From Leptodactylus fallax (Eukaryota > Chordata > Amphibia > Anura > Leptodactylidae): a stretch of DNA of 64,000 nucleotides. The stretch spans positions 1,002,001-1,066,000 of the forward strand of contig CAMRHE010000207.1 of NCBI GenBank assembly GCA_947044405.1, in the 5' to 3' direction. The notes beneath the pieces were generated by a model that did not search any database, was not told the origin of the DNA, and saw only the letters and a list, made by a program, of their open reading frames with translations. The translations under genes and the position numbers were made by a program. Within the stretch, counting starts at the first letter, position 1; each line of letters begins with the position of its first letter. This document shows positions 10,346 to 19,569 of this stretch, piece after piece.

Positions 10346-11020
10346 ATGGTCCTTATTATCAAAGACATTTTCCATGAGGTTATATATCTTACTTAGCAGC
10401 ATAGTTTATACACATGAAGAATATTTTTTCATTTTAGATATGGACAAGGCAGCTGATAACAACCAGAAATAAGTATTTCCCTGTAATATGACATTAATCC
10501 TCCCTCTTCCTTGGTTGATTCCACAACTCACTTTCTGCTGATATCTCGGTATGCCTATTGTTATGTATACATAACAGGATGTTTTTAGAAGTATAAGGAC
10601 GCTGATATCTCCATCAGGGTGGTGCCTCGCTGTGAATTTCCTCTAAATATTTACTTTGAAATAATCCTGCTTATACAGAATCCGAGATCAGGAGACGCTC
10701 AGCGCTGCCGCGTTATTCCACGTCATCTACATAACTTGGGCTTGTGTTGTTATTATAAGGGGGGGGGGGTATACAACCATTTTTATGGAAGCGACCAGTT
10801 TCCTAATGTTGGTATTTGGCAAATTCTCTATGTTTGACTTATATAAATGGCTGCCCCGTAACAATGATGTCCACAGTCCTAAATAAGTGTGTATGCTATA
10901 GTTACATAGCTAGGCTCTGGTCACATCATGATTTTACTATACATGATGCCATGCATCCATTTAAAAAAATAAAATAAAAAATATGCAAAAAATAGATGCT
11001 GTGAAAAGGACACCTGTGTT
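10346..11020. other. Unassigned sequence
   Basis: Contains a run of 11 G at 10759 and no recognised repeat ends. A pyrimidine tract with AG before ATATGGACAAG near 10437 is a weak splice-like site followed quickly by a stop. Confidence 0.3.
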
Positions 11021-11023
11021 ACT

Positions 11024-11515
11024 TAGGGGGTGTTCACACTACCACAGGTGACCGTCAGTAGTGTCTGTTGCTATTGTCCGTTACAAGATTTTAGCAACGG
11101 ACACTAGCAGAACCATCACAATTCCGTTAATATTTCAATGGAATTTTAATTGGTGTCCTTTAGTGTCCGTTTACACCCAATCCGTCACGTGTCTGTTTTT
11201 TGTTTTTTTTTGCAGACAAAAAATTCTACATGCGGGACTTTTGTGTCTGTTAAAAAAAAAAAAAAAAAAAAAATGTTTTCATGTCGGACATCAAGCATCC
11301 TTTATTTTTTAACCTTAAAGTCTATGGCTCACGGACAGTAACGGATGGGCGTCCATTATACTGTCCATTAAATGGATCTGTTAAAAAAACGGACACATCA
11401 ACGTCAGTTAGTGTTCGTTAATGTCTGTTATGATAGGTGTCCGTTTTTTTTTGTTTTTTTTTTTTTTAACTGACCCTATCATAACGGACATCCAACGGTA
11501 GTGTGAACCCTGCCA
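11024..11515. mobile_element. Miniature element with GTGTTCACACTACC ends
   Basis: The left end GGGGGTGTTCACACTACC and the right end GGTAGTGTGAACCC are inverted partners. Words like GGACACT, GTCCGTT and TGTCCGTTA recur in both orientations throughout, so the ~490 bp can fold back. Two long A and T runs interrupt it (11252-11273 and about 11440-11467). No coding capacity. Confidence 0.6.
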
Positions 11516-11960
11516 TAGACTTAAAAAAAAATAGTAAATAAATAAAAATAAATAAATGCATATTTATCTGTGGTGGGTTTTTTTGTTTTGTTTTTTTATA
11601 ATCTACGACGCTTTCCTGTACTGCAGAAATATATATAATTTTATTTTTTTATTTTTTGAACATTGACACCTATATCAAATGGATAGAAGTAGATACCCTT
11701 TCCTTGGCATCCATTTGCATTAAGATTTTTTTGGCATACATTATTTTTCTTTTTAAACAGATGCAAAAAACAGTATAGAAAAAGCTGATCCTGTTGTTGA
11801 AAAAACATATACAGTAATGTCCATCAAGTTCAACCAGAAGGAAGAGGAGGTGGATGAAGGGGAAGGATTGTTGCAACATGAGCGTACTTGAGAACGCACC
11901 GTTACTGCCCCATGTTCTTTGGATCTTGGGAAACACTACTAAAAGTTTTCAGTAAAGTTC
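11516..11960. other. A/T-rich unassigned sequence
   Basis: Dominated by T-rich and A-rich tracts with no recognisable ends or credible gene. An 88-codon minus frame here is not protein-like. Confidence 0.3.
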
Positions 11961-12043
11961 CAGGGCTGCGGAGTCGGGAGGCCAAACCACTAACTCTAAC
12001 TCTGAGTCCTATTTTTCCACAGGTCCGACTTAGACTGCTGACA
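11961..12043. mobile_element. Family V fragment (CAGGGCTGYGGAGTCGG end)
   Basis: CAGGGCTGCGGAGTCGGGAGG is the family end also seen, in a different state, near 29676. The ACTCTAACTCTGAGTCC block matches the ACTCC-rich interior. Only the left part remains. Confidence 0.5.
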
Positions 12044-12136
12044 ACCATAGTCATGCCGAAGAAGTAAAGTTCTGAAAAAAATAGTGATCGACGTTGTATA
12101 AAAGTAAAAATGTATCTAATTATACAATATAATTCC

Positions 12137-12395
12137 GTAGGGTCACACTAGCATCGCCTCTCCATCCATTGGACAACCAGAACAACGGATAGGGGGACCG
12201 CTAAAATAGTGGCGACATGTGGAGTCCAACAGACCCTGTTGACTATAATGATCTCCGTCGGGTGTCTGTTGTTTTAAAACTGAAACCGGCGGAGGAAAAA
12301 GTCCTCAGTACAGGACTTCTCTGTCCACCGATTTTCGACAAAATCTGCGATGGAGTCTCTTACGGAGACTCAGACGCAGATGTGAACGAAGCCTG
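12137..12395. mobile_element. Miniature element, family B copy 8
   Basis: GTAGGGTCACACTAGCATCG and CGCAGATGTGAACGAAGCC are the degraded inverted ends. The core GTTGACTATAATGATCTCCG, AACAACGGATAGGG and GGCGGAGGAAAAAGTCCTC recur in copies 1, 4 and 9. Confidence 0.65.
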
Positions 12396-12650
12396 AGTAT
12401 GCTTTAGTTTTGTTTTTTTTCTTTAACCCTCCACGTGGGTTGTTTCAATTCCTGGACAACTTTAAGACCGCCGTATAAAACATCAGTCTTAATGAATGTG
12501 CTCAATGTATTTTAGTGCTCACGGCTGTGTTCAGTAACTTTCATACACAAGAACACAGTAGGTTGCTGGCATTGTAAACATTGGGGGCAATGAAAAATGG
12601 CCGTGCAAGATATATCTACATACGTTTTTTAATTCACATGCCCAATTGTC

Positions 12651-12656
12651 TTTATT
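12651..12656 (-). promoter_or_regulatory. Possible poly(A) signal AATAAA (minus strand)
   Basis: AATAAA on the minus strand lies 125 nt downstream of the stop codon of the open frame ending at 12782, which fits a terminal exon. A hexamer alone is weak evidence. Confidence 0.35.
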
Positions 12657-12781
12657 ACAGCATGTATTTTAGTACATTCTTTCATATACCATACTATTTA
12701 TACTCCTAAAAGCCGTATTGGTGATATATTGTGCTCATTGAGTTCAATGCTTTGTGAATTGCTGCAAGCAGTAAAGCAATT

Positions 12782-13093
12782 TTAGTGCACGGTGTGCAGA
12801 GTTAAATACCACGTAGCATACAGATCTTTCAGTAAAAGCAGCCTGTTGTCCTTCAGTTCTTCGACAAACATGGGGGATTCTGTGGGTTGTACGCTATGTT
12901 TGAATGTCAGAGGTCTCGGATAAGTCAGTATTTGTTTCCGCGCTGTGATTCTGAAGGGGATTTTCTCACCAGTAGCCTGACCTTTCATCTGTATGGCTGA
13001 CAAGTCTGGGAATTCTACAGTGTCATTAACGTAAATATTATATCGCTTTAAGATATTATAGGCCGCAAAGACGTCGGCTTGATTTATGGTCAT
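12782..13093 (-). CDS. Candidate terminal coding exon, product unknown (103 codons)
   Basis: A 103-codon open frame, starting MTINQADVFAAYNILKRY and ending with TAA at 12782. Composition is protein-like: mixed charge, aromatic residues, regular codon usage with CpG codons (GCG, CGG), no simple repeats, and segments such as ITARKQILTYPRP. An in-frame stop lies about 40 nt upstream of the ATG. CACTATAG just before AATGACC could be a splice acceptor, although its pyrimidine tract is weak. An AATAAA lies 125 nt past the stop. The surroundings (12400-14700) hold no recognised transposons. I do not recognise the family, and no known transposase, polymerase or integrase motif is visible. It may be the last exon of a minus-strand gene, a processed or decayed gene copy, or chance. 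Confidence 0.45.
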   Translation of the reverse strand: MTINQADVFAAYNILKRYNIYVNDTVEFPDLSAIQMKGQATGEKIPFRITARKQILTYPRPLTFKHSVQPTESPMFVEELKDNRLLLLKDLYATWYLTLHTVH

Positions 13094-13099
13094 TCTATA

Positions 13100-14485
13100 G
13101 TGTATGTTGGAAATACAATATAGCTATATATCTTTTCCTGTAATATATCACTATATATATATTTCATGGTGTTTCCCCTAAACCCTAAAAATTTATTGTG
13201 AAGGTAGAGCTTCATACTTCCAGCCTAAATGGATTGTGACTATGCAAGCTTAAGGTCTATTAAAAAGAAAAATGCCTGTAGTTGCCCGTAAATGTCTCTT
13301 TGGTGTCCTCTCTAAATGTGCAAACAGTATTAGAGCTGAGAAACCTTGTCTTGGCGGTCCAGACCTTTTCTACAAGTACAGCTCTACTATGATCCCTGTG
13401 TTCCTTCTGGGCTTTAGCTTTTACTAGTCTGTATTATCATAATGTGGATCAAAATCATGACTTCTGCCAACGATGGTATCTTAAAGGGATTTTCCATACT
13501 TCAAGAATTTGTGTAGAAAAGGTTGAAGTGCAGTATGGTTAGTCATGACTAAACTATAGTGCCTACAACTGAGATGCCTTAGTGAGCCAGTCGGATGTAC
13601 AGTTATATGATCATGTGCCTGTCTCTGGGGGTTTGTTTCACATGCTGGGCAGCAATTCGTGCAGAGTCAGCAAATAGCAGAACAGCAATATAGCAAATAT
13701 GTGTTTTCTTGTAAAGACTGAGTAATCACAGAATTACCTAACATTGTAACAGATACAAGCAGCTGCTACTAGAGGTCATTATAGTTGTAGATACACTTGT
13801 AATCTTTCCATAACAAGCCCTGGCGGCATCAATACAAAGGTGCTGCACAGAACTGGTCAAGATAATGACAAATAAACTATCCTCCATGGTAGAATCATCT
13901 GATGACCATTTATACACACAAAGGTGTTTTTCAGCATTTGGAGTTCTTTGTTTCTGGATCTTTTATGTGTTCACTTTTGTAAGGTGTCAGATTGACCTGT
14001 TATGCTGAGCGTGTAGGACAGGAACATTTATTATTTCATGGAGAATACAAGTATGTGCTAAAACAGACATGCCAGCTTAACAGGTGCTCCTTAAGTAGGT
14101 GGCCACTATCTCTGGCTTTGAAAGGATTGCAAATACAGTTCTATATCACTCTAATGCTAGTTACAGGAGCTATAGGGACCCGTAATGATAAATGACTATA
14201 TGCATGTTAAGTATTTGCATTACATCTAAGAATTGCTATTGAATTTCAGTGATGATATAATGTTTTTGTCGTTTCCTAGACCATCCATTCCAGATACACT
14301 CTACTTTTTACTGAGGGGGACATCTAAGGGACTCGACCACAATGCATCCCTAAAGAGGGTTCAGGATGTATCCCCGTAGCTCTTCTAAACCACTGTGAAA
14401 ATGAGGCAGTAAGTATAGATAACATATCTGTTTCTAGTTTTTAATATTTGCGCTCGTTGTTCTGTTCTTTTTGCTTTCTTTTCAG
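13100..14485. other. Repeat-poor stretch
   Basis: Mostly unique-looking sequence with no transposon ends except a weak TTAAAGGGATTTTCC at 13483. AT-rich words dominate. Intron or intergenic DNA is likely. Confidence 0.3.
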
Positions 14486-14581
14486 ACCCTCTGGAAATTG
14501 ACTGTCGGCCGCTGATCTGAGACGCCCTACGTGGTCTGCTGCCTTTTATCATCTCCACAGGAGCAACCACACATAGTAAGG
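14486..14581 (+). other. Candidate untranslated or non-coding exon
   Basis: A strong acceptor (TTTTTGCTTTCTTTTCAG) ends at 14485, and TAGTAAG followed by GTAAATC closes the interval at 14581. The 96 bp are richer in G+C than the surroundings, with several CpG. All three frames carry stops, so it would be a 5' untranslated exon, a non-coding RNA exon or a decoy. No other evidence of transcription is visible. Confidence 0.3.
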
Positions 14582-14736
14582 TAAATCACAAAATGGATGT
14601 CCAGGAGAGGAAAATATCCCTTTTAAAAATGTTCCTGTTCTTCATTAGTATTTCTCAACTTACAATGAGACCATCACATTGAAAATGCAGTCTATACTGC
14701 AAGCAGCATGTCATGGGGCAAGAGGAATGATATATA

Positions 14737-15398
14737 CAGTGGGTACGGAAAGTATTCAGACCCCTTTAAATTTTTCACTCTTTGATCATTGCAGCCATTT
14801 GCTAAAAGCAAAAAAGTTCATTTTATTTCTCATTAATGTACACTCAGCACCCCATCTTGACAGAAAAAAAACAAATGTAGATATTTTTGCAAATTTATTA
14901 AAAAAGAAAAACTGAAATATCACATGGTCATAAGTATTCAGACCCTTTGCTGTGACACTCATATTTACCTCACATGCTGTCCATTTCCTTCTGATCCTCC
15001 TGGAGATGGTTCTACTCCTTCATTGGAGTCCAGCTGTGTTTATTTAAACTGATTGGACTTGATTAGGAAGGGCACACACCAGTCTATATAAGACCTCACA
15101 GCTCACAGTGCATGTCAGAGCAAATGAGAATCATGAGGTCAAAGGAACTGCCCAAGGAGCTCAGAGACAGAATTGTGGCAAGGCACAGATCTGGCCAAGG
15201 TTACAAAAGAATTTCTGCAGCGCTCAAGGTTCCTAAGAGCACAGTGGCCTCCATAATCCTTAAATGGAAGAAGTTTAGGATGACCAGAACTCTTCCTAGA
15301 CCTGGCCGTCCAGCCAAACTGAGCAATCGTGGGAGAAGAGCCTTGGTGAGAGAGGTAAAGAAGAACCCAAAGATCACTGTGGCTGAGCTCCAGAGATG
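14737..15398 (+). mobile_element. Tc1-like element (older host copy), left part
   Basis: It begins CAGTGGGTACGGAAAGTATT after TA, the end of a well-known vertebrate Tc1 family. The left inverted repeat region extends through GTCATAAGTATTCAGACCC (about 14930). Transposase coding starts at 15112. The element continues after a younger insertion at 15401-17080 and stops abruptly near 17289, so the catalytic C-terminal half and the right end are lost. Confidence 0.85.
15112..15398 (+). pseudogene. Tc1-like transposase, N-terminal part (disrupted)
   Basis: The N-terminal domain of a Tc1-type DDE transposase, which binds the transposon ends before cut-and-paste movement in the nucleus. The first ~95 codons from 15112 are intact: a helix-turn-helix start (KELPKELRDRIVARHRSG), the second recognition helix (RISAALKVPKSTVASIILKW), the GRPAKLS linker, and the start of the second helix-turn-helix (REVKKNPKITVAELQRC). 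The frame runs on into the inserted element and stops at 15456 with unrelated residues. The continuation of the gene is at 17083-17289. The remainder of the catalytic domain is absent, so it cannot be active. The start codon matches the usual family start context. Confidence 0.8.
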
Positions 15399-15400
15399 TA
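15399..15400. repeat. TA target site (left copy)
   Basis: TA flanks the inserted element on the left; its duplicate is at 17081-17082. Tc1/mariner elements duplicate TA on insertion. Confidence 0.9.
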
Positions 15401-15621
15401 CAGTCCCTGACAGAAGTTCTGTCACTTATCCATGTTGTGGAATCAAAAGCTTATAACCTGACTTTAAATTCATCCATTGGTTTTAGAAATGACTCATATG
15501 AAAGCTGAAACCCTCCCAAATGATTTTTTGGTTAAGAAAATAAATTGGCTTCACTGCTGAAATATTGATCATTTAATGAACACAGAAAGGTCAGATTCTG
15601 GCAAGACAAAAGTTTTGTCGC
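15401..15621 (+). repeat. Left terminal inverted repeat (221 bp) with IR/DR
   Basis: Direct repeats GACAGAAGTTCTGTCAC at 15409-15425 and GACAAAAGTTTTGTCGC at 15605-15621 are probable transposase sites. The whole repeat pairs with 16859-17080, with one indel and three substitutions seen by eye. Confidence 0.92.
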
Positions 15622-15723
15622 ACACATAAAGTAATGTGAAAATCAAACCAATAATTCTGTTCAAAAACAAAGATATGTTTCATAACATTGGTGAATGAAG
15701 TTGTGGTGCTATTAGAGCCATAT

Positions 15724-16724
15724 TTAATATTTTGTGTGACTTCCATGAGCTTGAAGGACTGCATCCATGCGTTTCAACAATGATTCATACAATTTATTGA
15801 TGAAGTCATCAGGAATAGCACAGAATGCAGTCTTCCATGCCTCCCAGAGTTCATCAAGATTCTTTGGTTTTGTCTGCCAAGCTTCCTCTTTCATCCTACC
15901 CCAAACATGCTCAATGATGTTCATGTCTGGTGACTGGGCTGGCCAGTCCTGGAGCACCTTGATCTTCTTTGCCTTGAGGAACTTTAATGTAGAGATGGAT
16001 GTATGAGATGGAGCACCATCCTGCTGCAAAATTTGACCCCTTTTATGATTGGGAATGTAAGAGGAAGCTAATACTTCTTGATATTTTAGGCTATTGATAT
16101 TGCCTTCCACCTTGCAAATGTTTCGCACACCCCATACTGAATGTAACCCCAGACCATGATCTTTCCACCACCAAACTTAACTGTTTTCTGGGTGTATCTT
16201 GGATCCATACGGGCTCCAGTAGGTCTCCTGCAGTATTTGCGGTGGCTGTGGTGTAATTCAACTGAAGATTCATATGAGAAATCCACCTTCTGCCACTTTT
16301 CCAGCGTCCATCCGTTTAGCAGGCTGTGGGCCTTGGCATATGTCACACATTTTTTTAATTGCCTTTTGTTTAGTGCTGGCTTCTGGGCACTGATTCGACC
16401 ATGGAGGCCATTTTGAGACAGAATCCTACAAACTGTTCTAGTTGACACAGGGACTTGAGGTGACCAGGCCTGTTGGAGCTCTGCTGCAGTGGAAGAGGGG
16501 CTGGCTTTTGATTTTCTAACCAACAAACGTTCCTCCTGAGCAGTTGTCTTGCGGGGTCTGCCGGACCTGGGCTTGTCAAAAACATCTCCAGTCTGTTCAA
16601 ATCTTTTTTTAATTCTTTGTACTTGATGCAGAGACACATTAAAGGTGCCAGCCACCTCTGCAGTGGATCTGGTCTTCAGCCTCTTGATAATCAAGGCTTT
16701 GGTCGCAGGGTTGATATTTGGCAT
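15724..16724 (-). pseudogene. Tc1-like DD35E transposase, frameshifted and catalytic-site mutant
   Basis: A DDE transposase of about 333 codons reading from 16724 to 15724 in two frames. The first frame gives paired-like helix-turn-helix domains (ALIIKRLKTRSTAEVA, VSLHQVQRIKKRFEQ), a GRPRKTT linker, a second helix-turn-helix region and the GGGKIMVWG block. A one-base shift near 16130-16135, in a C run, moves reading to the second frame. That frame continues with QQDGAPSHTS, PAQSPDMNIIEHVWG and a C-terminal YESLLKRMDAVLQ. The second Asp and the Glu are separated by 35 residues. The first catalytic position, normally SDES, reads SYES through one G-to-T change. The upstream in-frame Met at 16790 is possible, but 16724 matches the usual family start. 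With the shift and the D-to-Y change the enzyme should be inactive. Confidence 0.9.
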
Positions 16725-16858
16725 GTCAGATGTGAAGTTGCAGTTCAAGTGAAGGTCTGGGGTGCTGGAGTTCTGTTTATACACACCCACTAATTAACCG
16801 ATCAATTAGTGAGCACAGGTGAGGCTTTAAACTAGGATTGGGTGCATTATATGACAAG

Positions 16859-17080
16859 GCGACAAAACTTTTATCTTGCCAAAATCTGACCTTTCTGTGT
16901 TCATTAAATGATGAATATTTCAGCAGTGAAGCCAATTTATTTTCTTAACCAAAAAATCATTTGGGAGGGTTTCAGCTTTCATATGAGTCATTTCTAAAAC
17001 CAATGGATGAATTTTAAAGTCAGGTTATAAGCTTTTGATTCCACAACATGGATAAGTGACAGAACTTCTGTCAGGGACTG
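16859..17080 (-). repeat. Right terminal inverted repeat (222 bp) with IR/DR
   Basis: Inverse of 15401-15621. The inner direct repeat lies at 16859-16875 and the outer at 17056-17072. Confidence 0.92.
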
Positions 17081-17082
17081 TA
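17081..17082. repeat. TA target site (right copy)
   Basis: The second copy of the TA duplicated when the 1,680-bp element inserted. Confidence 0.9.
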
Positions 17083-17289
17083 GTAGGGAGATGGGAGAAA
17101 GTTCCACAAAGTCACCTATCACTGCAGCCCTCCACCAGTCGGGGCTTTATGGCAGAGTGGCCCGAAGGAAGCCTCTCCTCAGTGCAAGACATATGAAAGC
17201 CCGAATAGAGTTTGACAAAAAACACAAGAAGGACTCCCAGACTATGAGAAGTAAGATTCTCTGGTCTGATGAGACAAAGATTGAACTTT
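17083..17289 (+). pseudogene. Tc1-like transposase, middle part of the older copy
   Basis: Continues the gene interrupted at 15398. The residues REMGESSTKSPITAALHQSG, SGLYGRVARRKPLLSARHMK and KILWSDETKIEL are the second helix-turn-helix end, the linker and the first catalytic Asp of a Tc1 transposase. The copy stops after IEL at about 17289, where unrelated A-rich sequence follows. The second Asp, the Glu and the right inverted repeat are absent, so the older element was truncated by a deletion or recombination. Confidence 0.85.
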
Positions 17290-17408
17290 CCCAAATAAAA
17301 ATAAAAAAATCAGCCATATGAAAAAATCTGCTACTGACCCCCATGGAAAGGAGTTGGGAAGCCTTTTTTTAGGTGGATACATACCCTTACTCGGGCAAGT
17401 CTTCCTTC

Positions 17409-17440
17409 AGATAGATAGATAGATAAATAGATAGATAGAT
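17409..17440. repeat. (GATA)n microsatellite
   Basis: About eight GATA units with one substitution, at the border of unassigned sequence. Confidence 0.9.
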
Positions 17441-17449
17441 GTGAAACGG

Positions 17450-17570
17450 AAGCAGCTGCTGCCACCTCAAACTGCTCATCTGTGACGGTCCCGGGTGTCC
17501 GGCTCCCACCATCTTTGATGACCTTTCCTTTGGATAGGTCATCTATCTCCTAATCCCATATGACCCCTTA
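17450..17570. mobile_element. Family F fragment
   Basis: GGTCCCGGGTGTCCGGCTCCC, GATGACCTTTCCTTTGGATAGGTCATC and TATGACCCCTTAA are family F words. Only the right arm remains. Confidence 0.5.
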
Positions 17571-18327
17571 AAATATTTTAAAAATCTGAAAATAAAAAGC
17601 ATAGCATTAAAATATAGTGTGTATTACGGTATACATTTTTTAATTTGCAAAAAAATGTATTGCAGTCCCTTGAAGAAGTCAGAGGAGTTGGTCTCCATTT
17701 TTAAAGGACCATTTAACTTTTAGTCCTTTAGGAGGTGAAGTTTGATCTGAGATGTAGGGTATTCCTGTATGGCTAGTCCCTAATACCCTGTCCAATTGAC
17801 ACAGTTATGTGGCACACTGTAGCTATTACACCTCCAGCGCCTACTTCCTAAGCTCTCCTTAATACATGCTGATATTTGTCCCAAATATATCTTACTGAGT
17901 GGGGCCTGCCTTCACTACCTCTGAGGGTTCAGGAAACCGGCGAATGACTTCTTACATCTTACAGGAGTTTAGATACAAACCTATATATGTCATGTGCAGT
18001 GCTTTCCTGCTTTCTGTACATGAAGGAGCATTAGTGCACATATCTACTGCAAGGTATTGGCTTCTTGCCGTGGGAGCGGAATGACTACCATGGAAAACAG
18101 GGAAAACTTTTGCTTTTCCAGTCTAGAGAAATAATTCAGAAATATAAGAAGGTTGTCTGACTACAGGGACCTCCAGAGATCGCATGTAATTGGTGGGGAG
18201 CTTGGCAGCCGGTGCTCTATTATGATGACGCCCTACCATAGGAGAGACAAAGCTATACATGGTGCCCATTGAATCAGTAGGTTGTGCATGTATTTCATGG
18301 ACATGCTGGTTGTAGGTGTCAGGATGA

Positions 18328-18416
18328 TATATAGTGTAAATATTCTACTATAAATATCCTGGTAGACTCCATACTGTAGTGTAAATGATCTAGAAGCCTG
18401 CACTCTGTAGCATAAG
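18328..18416. repeat. 32-bp minisatellite, leading fragment
   Basis: Two to three decayed units with TAGTGTAAAT and GGTAGACTCC, separated from the main array by about 280 bp that includes a short miniature element starting GGGTATGTTCACAAG at 18417. Confidence 0.6.
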
Positions 18417-18577
18417 GGTATGTTCACAAGACTGTTTTCTGCCTCAAAATAAGCTCTAAATTCAATGTGTGGCAGTGCCGGAGGCTTCTTTTTACAGAAC
18501 ACTAAAAAAGAAGAGTCCTGCTTAATCTCTCCGCTGATTCTGTGATCGATTCCGGCTCAGTAGTGTGGTGTGACCCT
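18417..18577. mobile_element. Miniature element splitting the 32-bp minisatellite
   Basis: GGGTATGTTCACAAGACTG at the left and AGTGTGGTGTGACCCTG at the right are rough inverted partners around a ~160-bp stretch without coding sense. Confidence 0.4.
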
Positions 18578-18699
18578 GCTGCTCATTAACCCCATTTTTT
18601 CTGTGGCCAATCACTGAGTAAACCCGTGGTGGAATGCAGTGCTGCAAAGTTTAGAGAAATCAGAGGTGGACGAGTGCCTTAAATTCCTCACTTTTCGCC

Positions 18700-19512
18700 A
18701 TGTGTGGATAGACTGCACACTATAGTGTAAATGTGACAAGAAAATCGCATTCTATAGTGTAAATGTTTCGATTGACCACACCCTCTAGTGTAGATGGCCT
18801 AGTTGACTGCACGCTATAGTGTAAATGTTATGGTAGACTGCTCACTATAGTGTAAATGACCTAGTAGACAGCTCACTACACTATAAATATCCTGGTAGAG
18901 CGCACACTACAGTGTAGATATCCTAGTAGATAGTGTGTTATAGTGTAAACGTCTTAATGCCTTGGTAGACTCCACGCTATAGTGTAAATGACTTGGTAGA
19001 CTGCACGCTATAGTGTAAAAGCCCCGATTGACCACACCCTCTAGTGTAGATATCCTAGTAGATAGTGTGCTATAGTGTAAGCTTCTTAATGTCTTGGTAG
19101 ACTGCACGCTGTAGTGTAATTGACCTGGTAGACTGCACGCTATAGTGTAAATTTCTTTGTAGGCCTTACGCTATAGTGTAAATGTCTTGGTAGACTGCAC
19201 GCTGTAGTGTAAATGTCCTTGTAGACCGCACACTATAGTGTAAATGTCTTGGTAGACTGCATACTATAGTGTAATTGACCTGGTATACTGCATGCTATAG
19301 TGTAAATGTCCTTGTAGGCCGCACGCTATAGTGTAAATGTCCTTGTAGGCCGCACGCTATAGTGTAAATGTCTTGGTAGACTGCACGTTATAGTGTAAAT
19401 GTCCTTGTAGGCCGCACGCGATAGTGTAAAAGCCCCCATTGACCACATCCTCTAGTGTAGATATCCTAGTAGACCGTGTGTTATAGTGTAAACGTAGACT
19501 GCATGGTATAGT
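18700..19512. repeat. 32-bp minisatellite array
   Basis: About 25 units of a monomer close to CTTGGTAGACTGCACGCTAT + AGTGTAAATGTC. Variant units (GACCACACCCTCTAGTG and ATCCTAGTAGATAGTGTG) recur together near 18770-18930, 19020-19075 and 19430-19490, so longer blocks were also duplicated. Short frames over the array are by-products. Confidence 0.9.
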
Positions 19513-19539
19513 AGCACTGAGTAAGCTAGGACAATTTCC

Positions 19540-19565
19540 TTTTTTTTTTTTTTTTTTTTTTTTTT
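19540..19565. repeat. Poly-T tract (26 T)
   Basis: Directly downstream of the minisatellite array. Confidence 0.9.
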
Positions 19566-19569
19566 ATAT

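Larger units (their letters stand above)
15401..17080 (-). mobile_element. Complete Tc1-like (DD35E) transposon, 1,680 bp
   Basis: Both ends start CAGTCCCTGACAGAAGTTCT, and TA is duplicated on both sides. The terminal inverted repeats are 221 and 222 bp and differ at only four places by eye. Each contains two copies of GACARAAGTTYTGTCRC, one near the tip and one at the inner edge, an IR/DR layout as in Sleeping Beauty-type elements. The transposase is on the minus strand and is broken. The element sits inside an older Tc1 copy, so it is the younger of the two. Confidence 0.95.

Noticed and set aside
10437..10475. Mini-exon after CATTTTAG starting ATATGGACAAGG
   Set aside because: It stops after about ten codons and has only a poor donor.
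18907..19107. 66-codon minus-strand frame
   Set aside because: It is a by-product of the 32-bp minisatellite, seen from its repeated LHYSTLSTRISTLE-like peptide.
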